NCBI GenBank assembly: GCA_900550175.1 | Contig: URQX01000038.1 | Location: 1-12,648 of the forward strand | Length of the DNA: 12,648 nucleotides | DNA from: an uncultured Veillonella sp. | GTDB lineage: Bacteria > Bacillota > Negativicutes > Veillonellales > Veillonellaceae | Direction of reading: 5' to 3' | In this document: positions 1 through 5,971 of the stretch, piece by piece | Layout: each line of letters begins with the position of its first letter | Position numbering within the stretch: position 1 is the first letter of the stretch | The notes under the pieces: model-generated | Seen by the model: the letters and a program-made list of their open reading frames with translations, nothing else | Told to the model about the DNA's origin: nothing | Databases searched by the model: none | Translations under genes and position numbers: made by a program

Positions 1-392
1 ATACCAGCTTCTTCAAGAACTTCGTTCAAACCAATTTCTTCAGTTAAGATAGTTTTGGATTTAACGATCATTTTAGCTTCCCGTTCGCGAAGGATATCCA
101 AAGCGATTTGAGTTGCTTCTTTATCGTCGAATGCAAAGTGAACTTTAGAACCAGCTTTTTCAGCGTTTTCAGCAAATTGGTTTACATAGTAATCCAAATG
201 ATTAAGTACGTGATCGCGAATTTCAGCTGCTTCAGCGCGGAAATCTAACCATTCAGGAACATCCGCAACTACTGTATTACGTTTATCATAAAACACGTCT
301 TGTGCTTTTTTGATAGCTGCAACCTTGAAATCGTCAGCCAAACATTCTTTTATACGTGTCTTATAGGGGCGATTGTCATATATAAGTGCCAT
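1..392 (-). CDS. lutB: Lactate utilisation iron-sulfur protein LutB (N-terminal part, cut by window edge)
   Basis: Only the first 130 codons are present; the gene runs off the left edge. The translation begins MALIYDNRPYKTRIKECLAD and includes KSKTILTEEIGLNEVLEEAG, which matches the conserved start of the LUD domain of LutB/YkgF proteins. In this family LutB carries ferredoxin-like 4Fe-4S clusters in its C-terminal half, which lies outside the window. With LutA and LutC it forms a cytoplasmic complex that oxidises L-lactate to pyruvate. The ATG at 390-392 follows the lutA stop by 12 bp. A strong Shine-Dalgarno sequence (AAGGAGGAGA, 397-406 on the minus strand) overlaps the lutA stop codon, so the two genes are almost certainly co-transcribed and translationally coupled. 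Family assignment is firm; function is inferred from the family. Confidence 0.88.
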   Translation of the reverse strand, partial: MALIYDNRPYKTRIKECLADDFKVAAIKKAQDVFYDKRNTVVADVPEWLDFRAEAAEIRDHVLNHLDYYVNQFAENAEKAGSKVHFAFDDKEATQIALDILREREAKMIVKSKTILTEEIGLNEVLEEAG

Positions 393-404
393 GTCGTCTC
401 CTCC

Positions 405-1142
405 TTAACGGCAGTTTAAGATTTCAGCAATATGCATTACTTTGATACGGCGATCGATTTCGCCTTCTTTATGAAGACGATCAAGCATACCAGCGATGTT
501 CATCAAGCACGCTTGGTCAGAACCGGAAATAACGTTAGCACCTGTACTAGCAATTTCCAATGCTTTTTCGCGTGTCATAACTTCACTAATTTCAGGGTTT
601 TTAACGGAGAAAGTACCGCCGAAACCACAGCAACGGTCTGCACGTGGTAATTCGATCAAGTTGATATCTTTAACGTTTTTAAGGAGTTTGAAAGGAGGCT
701 CTTTAATGCCCATCAAACGAGTTACGTGGCATGATGTGTGGTATGTAACGGAGTCGTTGAAACGAGCGCCTACATCTTCTACACCTAATACGTCAGTAAT
801 GAATTGAGTGAACTCGTAAATTTTGCCGCTCAATCGTTCTGCACGTGCCAACCACTCAGGTTGATCTTTCAAGAAATGATGATATTCATCACGGATTGCA
901 AATGCGCAAGAGCCGGACATGCTGACTACATATTCAGCGTTCTCGAAGCATTCGATTGTGTTCTTAATAGCGTCCATAGCCGCTTCATTGTAACCAGAGT
1001 TAGTGAACATTTGGCCACAACATACTTGTTTCTTAGGAACTACGAGCTCGCAGCCTAATCTTTCAAGTACTTCTACACCAGCCATGCCCACATGTGGGTA
1101 GAACATGTCAATCAAACACTGTTGGAAAAGATGAATTTTCAT
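405..1142 (-). CDS. lutA: Lactate utilisation protein LutA, (Fe-S)-binding CCG-domain protein
   Basis: This 245-residue protein has the two cysteine-rich CCG domains of the LutA/YkgE/GlpC-like family. The first has Cys9, the Cys41-Cys42-Gly pair followed by QMFTNSGY, and Cys79. The second has Cys138 (HTSCH), Cys171-Cys172-Gly followed by FGGTFSVK, and Cys212 (SDQACLMNI). These cysteines are the expected ligands of Fe-S clusters of the heterodisulfide-reductase type. Length is normal for the family. With LutB and LutC it is expected to oxidise L-lactate to pyruvate in the cytoplasm, a central reaction for a lactate-fermenting anaerobe. The ATG at 1140-1142 is preceded by a modest GAGGACGA ribosome site. 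It is the first gene of the visible operon, with lutB 12 bp downstream. A glycolate oxidase or related Fe-S subunit would share the motifs, but the adjacent LutB makes LutA the better call. Confidence 0.9.
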   Translation of the reverse strand: MKIHLFQQCLIDMFYPHVGMAGVEVLERLGCELVVPKKQVCCGQMFTNSGYNEAAMDAIKNTIECFENAEYVVSMSGSCAFAIRDEYHHFLKDQPEWLARAERLSGKIYEFTQFITDVLGVEDVGARFNDSVTYHTSCHVTRLMGIKEPPFKLLKNVKDINLIELPRADRCCGFGGTFSVKNPEISEVMTREKALEIASTGANVISGSDQACLMNIAGMLDRLHKEGEIDRRIKVMHIAEILNCR

Positions 1143-1295
1143 ATTATCGTCCTCGTCTTTTCTAGTACTTAACCTAATAAAAAATTTTGATATGTATGCG
1201 TTATGGCAAGAATTCTAATGAAAGTTTTTCAATAATTTTCTGCCCGAAACATTACTTATGCTTCCAAATAAATATTCAAAAGCTTTATCGATACA

Positions 1296-1325
1296 ATTAT
1301 AAATTAATCCTATAGAAAATGTCCA
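1296..1325 (-). promoter_or_regulatory. Probable promoter of lutAB
   Basis: On the minus strand a TGGACA -35 box (1320-1325, one mismatch to TTGACA) lies 18 bp from a perfect TATAAT -10 box (1296-1301). Transcription would start near 1289 and give a leader of about 147 nt before lutA. The fit to a vegetative sigma-factor promoter is good, but AT-rich DNA gives many chance matches. Confidence 0.45.
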
Positions 1326-1357
1326 AAGGATTGCTATATTCGTATGTACCCTTTTAT

Positions 1358-1510
1358 TTCTCATATCGTTATGACTTTTTGTAATAACAAACATTGCATT
1401 TTATCACATACACCTACTTATTTATAAATTATTCTTGTGAAAGTCCCTCAAACTCTATATTTTGGGAATGTTTATCATTTTGTATTCTTCAATGGTTCTC
1501 ATATCGTTAT
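1358..1510. repeat. 15-bp direct repeat in the lutA-SLH spacer
   Basis: TTCTCATATCGTTAT occurs exactly at 1358-1372 and again at 1496-1510, in the same orientation and 138 bp apart. It lies upstream of the lut promoter and could be a regulator-binding pair. No known operator is recognised. Confidence 0.6.
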
Positions 1511-1620
1511 CTACCTATAATTCATTGAATATTTATATAAATAGGCTTTAAATTTCAAATTCATGTAATTTTTATCCTTATATATTACATTTTCTTATAG
1601 TAGTGTATAAATTTAAAAAG

Positions 1621-1629
1621 TGTTATAAT
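1621..1629 (+). promoter_or_regulatory. Extended -10 promoter of the first SLH gene
   Basis: TGTTATAAT is a perfect extended -10 element (TG-N-TATAAT). The -35 region 17 bp upstream is poor, which is typical when an extended -10 is present. Transcription would start around 1636, giving a leader of about 30 nt with the ribosome site AAAGGAG at 1653-1659. Confidence 0.55.
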
Positions 1630-1667
1630 TTATTTTATATAAGTATAGTTTGAAAGGAGCCTTTTCA

Positions 1668-3383
1668 ATGAAACTAAATAAATTATCTTTATCCTTGGCA
1701 ATTACATTGGCCCTTGGTTCCACATTCGGCATGGCTCACGCTGAAACAACTGCGGCTCATGTAAAATCTGAAGTATCTAGTACAGCTACAAAAGCTGAAG
1801 TAGCTGCTAAAGCTGACGAACATCGCGTTGATACATCTGTTAAAAATGATGCTAAACGTGTTGATACATCTGTGAAAAATGACGCTAAACATGGCACTAC
1901 AGTAGTAAAACATGATGCAAAACATGCAGATGCATCCGCAAAACACGATGCAAAACATGCAGATGCATCCGCAAAAAGCGATGCTAAACGTGTAGATACA
2001 TCCGTTAAAAACGACGCAAAACGCGTTGATACATCTGTAAAAAATGATGTAAAAGAAGATGCTGCAAAGGTAGAAGGTAAAAAAGCTGTAAAAGCTAAAG
2101 AAAACTTACCTGCTGGCGTATATCCTGACACTAAAGATAACTGGGCTCGCGATGCTATCCAAGCAATGACACAAGCTGGTTACCTTTCTGGTTATGCTGA
2201 CAACACATTCAAACCTAGTGCACAAATCACTCGTGAACAAGCTGCGGCTATTTACGGTAAAGTATTACAACATAACTTAAACGAACAAGAATTAGCTGAT
2301 ATCGTAACAAAAGAATCTTCTACATCCTACTCTGACGTAGAAGCAGATCGTTGGTCTAGCTCTGCTATCAAATTAGTAAGTGCGGCAGGCGTAATGGAAG
2401 GCACATCTAAAACAGCTTTCACACCTAGCAAAACTATGGACCGCGAACAATTTGTTGCTTCCGCAGCAAGCTTGGCTAAGAAATTAAACCTTTCTACACC
2501 TGTAAAAACAGAAAAGGTTACTTTCAAAGACGAAGCTAGCATTTCCTCTGCTTACTTGGCAGATATTCAATACATGGCACAACGTGGCATTGTAGCATCT
2601 GGGGCGACTGAAAACTTTAACCCTAAACAACCTGTAACAAGAGCACAAGCGGCTACAATTTTGAACCGCATGCTTAATGGTGCTGGCCTTGCAACACCAA
2701 AACATACTACAACTGAAGCTAAAGCTGAAACAGCTGTAAAAGAAGATGTAAAAAAAGCTGATACAGCAGCAGAAAAAGAGGCATTCAAAGTAGGCAAAGA
2801 TGCTAAAAAAGATGTAGCTAAAGCTGACAAAGCCGTAAAAACTGATGCCAAAAAAGTTGAAAAAGATGCAAAAGGCAATAAAAATTCTGCAGTAGCTCAA
2901 AAAACTGAACCTACTCGCACAGTTCGCCCTGTTCGTCGTAGCACTTTAAAAGCACTTGATCAAAAACAACAAGCTGCTTTGGAAGATAAAGTATTCGCTG
3001 AATTGAATAAAACATACAAAACAGAAGATGCTTTCCAAGATTACGGTGTAATGTACTGGCGCGACAATCAATTGCACGTAGCATTGAAAACAGATAGCGA
3101 TATTTCCACAGTTAAAGCAAATCTTGCAGCACGTGGTGATTCCACTGTAAATAACTATGTTGTAGTTGAACCATCCCAATACAGCCAAACAGAATATGAT
3201 GCAATCGATGCGAACTTCCGCAACTACTACAACAAAAACGAAAAAGCTGGTACAATCCTAGCTACATTCCCTGATGTAGAAAATAACCAACTTTACGCTG
3301 TTGTAACAACTGCATCTAAAGAAACACAACAAGGGATGTCTAAATTATTCGGTTCCAAAGTAAAAATGACAGTAAAACGCTAA
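1668..3383 (+). CDS. Secreted triple-SLH-domain protein with 11-residue repeats
   Basis: The start chosen is ATG 1668, 8 bases after AAAGGAG (1653-1659), giving 571 residues; an in-frame TTG at 1650 lies before that ribosome site and is rejected. A signal peptide (KLNKLSLSLAITLAL, with AHA before a cut after Ala25) directs export. Residues 52-128 are seven 11-residue repeats of the type KRVDTSVKNDA, likely an extended helical or coiled-coil rod. Three SLH domains follow, at about 153-205, 221-272 and 286-336, each with a W/Y-rich start and a TREQAA-like end. A Lys/Ala/Asp-rich linker (about 344-424) leads to a C-terminal domain (about 427-571) shared with the next gene. In Negativicutes, SLH domains bind polyamine-modified peptidoglycan, so this is probably a periplasmic or outer-envelope structural protein. 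It lacks the long C-terminal beta-barrel of OmpM porins. Exact role is unknown. Confidence 0.85.
   Translation: MKLNKLSLSLAITLALGSTFGMAHAETTAAHVKSEVSSTATKAEVAAKADEHRVDTSVKNDAKRVDTSVKNDAKHGTTVVKHDAKHADASAKHDAKHADASAKSDAKRVDTSVKNDAKRVDTSVKNDVKEDAAKVEGKKAVKAKENLPAGVYPDTKDNWARDAIQAMTQAGYLSGYADNTFKPSAQITREQAAAIYGKVLQHNLNEQELADIVTKESSTSYSDVEADRWSSSAIKLVSAAGVMEGTSKTAFTPSKTMDREQFVASAASLAKKLNLSTPVKTEKVTFKDEASISSAYLADIQYMAQRGIVASGATENFNPKQPVTRAQAATILNRMLNGAGLATPKHTTTEAKAETAVKEDVKKADTAAEKEAFKVGKDAKKDVAKADKAVKTDAKKVEKDAKGNKNSAVAQKTEPTRTVRPVRRSTLKALDQKQQAALEDKVFAELNKTYKTEDAFQDYGVMYWRDNQLHVALKTDSDISTVKANLAARGDSTVNNYVVVEPSQYSQTEYDAIDANFRNYYNKNEKAGTILATFPDVENNQLYAVVTTASKETQQGMSKLFGSKVKMTVKR
1821..2051 (+). 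repeat. Seven tandem 33-bp repeats coding 11-residue units
   Basis: Seven in-frame 33-bp units encode the pattern (K/H)RVDTSVKNDA or KHADASAKHDA. Units 1, 2, 6 and 7 are of the RVDTSVKND type, unit 3 is HGTTVVKHD, and units 4 and 5 are HADASAK type and nearly identical in DNA. The 11-residue period with alternating charge fits a long amphipathic or hendecad helix. Tandem identity suggests copy number can change by slippage or recombination. Confidence 0.9.
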
Positions 3384-3404
3384 TCGGCGTTCACTCAACT
3401 AGCC

Positions 3405-3442
3405 AAGGCAGCGTATACGTTTAGTATTACGCTGCTTTGTTT
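3405..3442 (+). terminator. Rho-independent terminator of the first SLH gene
   Basis: GCAGCGTA (3408-3415) pairs with TACGCTGC (3428-3435). A weaker extension pairs AAG (3405-3407) with TTT (3436-3438), including one G-T wobble. The loop is 12 nt and the T-rich tail is interrupted (TTTGTTTAT). It lies 21 bases after the stop codon. Confidence 0.7.
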
Positions 3443-3472
3443 ATATCTCTATGCATGCCCTATTATTCGCTA

Positions 3473-3478
3473 TATAAT
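3473..3478 (+). promoter_or_regulatory. Candidate -10 box of the second SLH gene
   Basis: A perfect TATAAT lies 82 bases upstream of the ATG at 3560, in a spacer that begins with the terminator of the preceding gene. No good -35 box is present at 16-18 bp. A small 5-bp hairpin (AGGCT 3516-3520 with AGCCT 3525-3529) lies in the leader. Independent transcription is supported mostly by the upstream terminator. Confidence 0.4.
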
Positions 3479-3559
3479 GAATATAGATTTTATTGTTGGT
3501 GAAAGTTTATATTCTAGGCTATCTAGCCTTAGCCTTTACCATAATTAGGAAGGATTTTT

Positions 3560-4942
3560 ATGTACAAGAATACCTCTTACCCATTACGTGCCCTAGTTCT
3601 TGGCACATTATTAGCCGCAACAAGTTTCGGTTTTGCTTCTGCAAATACTACAACTCATGCTCCTGCCACTGCAGTAGCCTCCACAAAGGTTGAAGCATCT
3701 ACAGCGGCCTCTACCCAAGCAGTTACTATAAACACAGATGTTTCTAATGTAGCTACAACTAAAACAGAAGCTCATAAATTTGATGCCGCTAAAGCTGCTA
3801 CTCCTGTAGTTGTGAATACATCAATTGGTACGCCACAAGACATTCAAAAAATCCGTGCCCACATCTTCTCTGATGTGCCTAGCGATTTCTGGGCTGCCAA
3901 TTCTATTAGTACTGTAACAAAAGCAAATCTAATGAAAGGTTATTCTGACGGTACATTCCGACCTAATCAACCTATGACTCGTGAAGAAGTAGCTGCCCTC
4001 TTCAACAACATCACTGATGATGGTACAGCAGCATTCTTATCTAGCAAATTTAAAGATATTACATCCGATCGTTGGTCTGCCCTCGCTATCGAATCTGTAG
4101 CGCGTAAAAATATCATCAGCGGCTATGGCGATAACACATACAAACCTGAAAAATATATGTCTCGCCAAGAGTTTGCTGTAGTAGCGGATAACTATATTCA
4201 CTACTTAGGATATACAACAGAAGATCCTACAGCACTCGATAACATTGCTTATGGAGACCAAAAATTCGTAGCTCCTTGGGCTCAAGACGCAGTTCGTGAA
4301 CTTGCATACCTCGGCTTCACAAACTATGCTCCTGGCACATTATTCAACCCTGAAAAATATGTAACTCGTGCTGAAGCAGCTGAGATTGCATACCGCATGA
4401 CGCAAACAGAACAAGCGCTTGCGTTCCACAATACATTGTTCAAACAACAAGTAGAAAGCAAAACAGCTACTATTATCGACAAAACATTAGGCTATGGCAA
4501 TGACTTCACTAAATTCCGTCAAGACGGTGCCCTCTTCTGGGATGGTGGCAAGTTACATGCTTCTTTAACAGATAAGAAAAAAGCTGATGCTGTTGCACAT
4601 GCAATTTCTGAAACTCAAGATCCACAACTTGAAAGTGCTCTTGTAGTATCTCAAGGTAAATTAAATCAAGCTCAACTTGAAGATTATCAATCCGATGCTC
4701 TTGATTTATACAAAACTAAAGAGCCAAAAGGTAATATCATTTCCATCCGTCCTAACGACGACACAAGCGCGCTTATCATTACAGCTGACTCCGTTCAAAA
4801 GGACACTGTGAAAGCTTTCAAAAAGAAATTCAAAAACAATGTAGTCGTAGAATTACCGCAACCTGAGACAGTAAAACCGGATGCAGCTATCCAATTCCCA
4901 TTGCCTCCACGCGTAAACTACTACGATACAACAAATAAATAA
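3560..4942 (+). CDS. Secreted triple-SLH-domain protein, paralogue of its upstream neighbour
   Basis: The 460-residue protein starts at ATG 3560 behind AGGAAGGA (3547-3554). A signal peptide with hydrophobic core ALVLGTLLAATSFGFASA is probably cut after Ala28. A Thr/Ala-rich segment follows, then three SLH domains at about 102-155 (FSDVPSDFW, TREEVAALF), 164-216 (FKDITSDRW, SRQEFAVVA) and 231-282 (PWAQDAVRELAYLGF, TRAEAAEIA). Residues from about 285 resemble the C-terminal domain of the preceding protein: both have a G-x-x-(F/Y)-W...LH-x-x-L strand, a VVVxxxxxxQxEx-like middle, and a closing D-x-x-x-x-L-x-x strand. It lacks the 11-residue repeat. The likely role is an envelope protein anchored to peptidoglycan through SLH domains. 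The tail ends in a Pro-rich stretch (QFPLPPRVNYYD). Molecular partner and function are not known. Confidence 0.87.
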   Translation: MYKNTSYPLRALVLGTLLAATSFGFASANTTTHAPATAVASTKVEASTAASTQAVTINTDVSNVATTKTEAHKFDAAKAATPVVVNTSIGTPQDIQKIRAHIFSDVPSDFWAANSISTVTKANLMKGYSDGTFRPNQPMTREEVAALFNNITDDGTAAFLSSKFKDITSDRWSALAIESVARKNIISGYGDNTYKPEKYMSRQEFAVVADNYIHYLGYTTEDPTALDNIAYGDQKFVAPWAQDAVRELAYLGFTNYAPGTLFNPEKYVTRAEAAEIAYRMTQTEQALAFHNTLFKQQVESKTATIIDKTLGYGNDFTKFRQDGALFWDGGKLHASLTDKKKADAVAHAISETQDPQLESALVVSQGKLNQAQLEDYQSDALDLYKTKEPKGNIISIRPNDDTSALIITADSVQKDTVKAFKKKFKNNVVVELPQPETVKPDAAIQFPLPPRVNYYDTTNK

Positions 4943-4960
4943 TTAAATAAGCTCAATGAT

Positions 4961-4988
4961 AAAAAGCCGTGTTCTTACACGGCTTTTT
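4961..4988. terminator. Bidirectional terminator after the second SLH gene
   Basis: AAAAAGCCGTG (4961-4971) pairs perfectly with CACGGCTTTTT (4978-4988) around a 6-base loop. The GC-rich core sits between A and T runs, so it can act on both strands. It lies 18 bases after the stop codon at 4942. Confidence 0.88.
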
Positions 4989-5039
4989 GTTGTATCTCCA
5001 TCAAAATATATTATAAGACTATTATTAAATCTATAATGC

Positions 5040-5072
5040 AAAAAAAGAACCGCCCCAAAAGGAGCGGTTCTT
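5040..5072 (-). terminator. Terminator of the OPT/DUF3298 operon
   Basis: On the minus strand a 9-bp stem (AAGAACCGC at 5045-5053 with GCGGTTCTT at 5064-5072 on the plus strand) is followed by seven Ts (A run 5040-5046). It lies 54 bases past the stop of the secreted DUF3298-like gene. Confidence 0.85.
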
Positions 5073-5103
5073 CTCACAATAAAACAGCTGTTACTATACA
5101 CAC

Positions 5104-5136
5104 ATAATCGAATTCACACAGTTCGATTATTTTTTT
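5104..5136 (+). terminator. Second rightward terminator, overlapping the convergent gene's stop codon
   Basis: ATAATCGAA (5104-5112) pairs with TTCGATTAT (5122-5130) around a 9-base loop, followed on the plus strand by seven Ts (5130-5136). The 3' arm contains the stop codon of the minus-strand gene (5127-5129). It would stop transcripts that read through from the SLH gene before they become antisense to that gene. The stem is AT-rich, so it is weaker than the one at 4961-4988. Confidence 0.6.
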
Positions 5137-5960
5137 GTTACATCATTTTGGCGGTCACGTAAGTTACCAACTGGTACATATACGGTACCTGCACTGTGGA
5201 TTGTATCCACGTCTTGTTGCAATACCATTACAACAGAATAATCATCAGTTGTGTAGAATTCAGTAGGCATTTTGTCGATGTTTACTTCGCCGCCTAATTG
5301 ATTCTTCACATCTTGATTATTCTCAATAGCATTCACTAATTCTTTTTTGTTAAGACCACCAAGGTCATACAAGGATAATTGACGACCAGTTGTAGTATTG
5401 AATGTGAAGCCTTTTACATAGTTGACGCCGTTAGCATCTCGATCACGCATTGTATACGTATGAATCAATACACTGAAGATACCATTTTTGTCTGTTTTAA
5501 CATCGTAGTACATAACTACATTTGTTTTATCAGCGTCTTTGGCATTCAATTTTTCTACGTCGTTTTGTACTTTAGCAACGTATTTTTTGATAGTATTATT
5601 GATTGCTTTTTCTACAATTGGACTAACAGATTTAACTGTTGGGAACACTAGATCAAGATGATCTGTAGTGGATTCCACTGGAGATACAGCCACCTCTTTG
5701 CGATCCATATAGCGGTCCGCATTTGGTGCTACTACTTCCACTGCATCGCGATCAACCTTAGATGCTACAGAGCGCAACGCACGGTTTTGCTCCGGTGTAG
5801 CAGTACTAGAGATACGGTATGTTAAATCGTTGCGATTTACTTTATTCGTATCAGCTTGAACTGTTGCAGTGTCTTTAGTTACAGGAATTTCGCTTGCTGC
5901 GAAAGATACTACTGGCAATGCAGCAGCCATCATGATGAGTACAGACTGTTTTAATTTCAT
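5127..5960 (-). CDS. Secreted DUF3298 / RsiV-like domain protein
   Basis: The 277-residue protein has a signal peptide (KLKQSVLIMMAAALPVVSFAA, probably cut near residue 21-22) and a charged, flexible segment to about residue 95. The body resembles the DUF4163-DUF3298 arrangement of RsiV, PdaC and related extracytoplasmic proteins. The first part has FPTVKSVSPIVEKAINNTI and a strand pair ending GFTFNTTTGRQLSLYDL. The second has EFYTTDDYSVVMVLQQD and the closing AGTVYVPVG. In other proteins this module sits beside peptidoglycan deacetylases or anti-sigma factors; here there is no catalytic domain and no membrane anchor after the signal peptide. The ATG is 11 bp after the OPT transporter stop, and its ribosome site AAGAGG overlaps that stop, so the two are co-translated. 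This suggests a periplasmic partner of the transporter, but that is inference. Confidence 0.75.
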   Translation of the reverse strand: MKLKQSVLIMMAAALPVVSFAASEIPVTKDTATVQADTNKVNRNDLTYRISSTATPEQNRALRSVASKVDRDAVEVVAPNADRYMDRKEVAVSPVESTTDHLDLVFPTVKSVSPIVEKAINNTIKKYVAKVQNDVEKLNAKDADKTNVVMYYDVKTDKNGIFSVLIHTYTMRDRDANGVNYVKGFTFNTTTGRQLSLYDLGGLNKKELVNAIENNQDVKNQLGGEVNIDKMPTEFYTTDDYSVVMVLQQDVDTIHSAGTVYVPVGNLRDRQNDVTKK

Positions 5961-5971
5961 TGTTTAACCTC

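Larger units (their letters stand above)
1143..1667. other. Divergent intergenic spacer between lutA and the first SLH gene
   Basis: This is a very AT-rich gap of about 525 bases between two divergently transcribed genes. It contains a probable leftward promoter for lutAB (1296-1325), a rightward extended -10 promoter for the SLH gene (1621-1629), and a 15-bp direct repeat (1358-1372 and 1496-1510). A 49-codon open frame on the minus strand (1364 down to 1215) has no ribosome site and overlaps the lut promoter, so it is not called a gene. Nothing else convincing was seen. Confidence 0.6.

Noticed and set aside
1215..1364. 49-codon minus-strand open frame with a hydrophobic stretch upstream of lutA
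   Set aside because: It has no Shine-Dalgarno sequence, its ATG lies in the 15-bp direct repeat, and the best lut promoter (1296-1325) lies inside it. It is probably a chance frame, although a small gene cannot be fully excluded.
1650..1667. TTG start six codons upstream for the first SLH protein
   Set aside because: It precedes and includes the ribosome site AAAGGAG, and the signal peptide is normal from ATG 1668.
1821..2051. CRISPR-like array
   Set aside because: The 33-bp units are contiguous with no spacers and are in frame within a coding sequence.
1757..2131. Long minus-strand frame opposite the repeat region
   Set aside because: Its Phe/Ala/Ser-rich repetitive translation is the mirror of the Lys/Ala/Asp-rich repeats on the plus strand.
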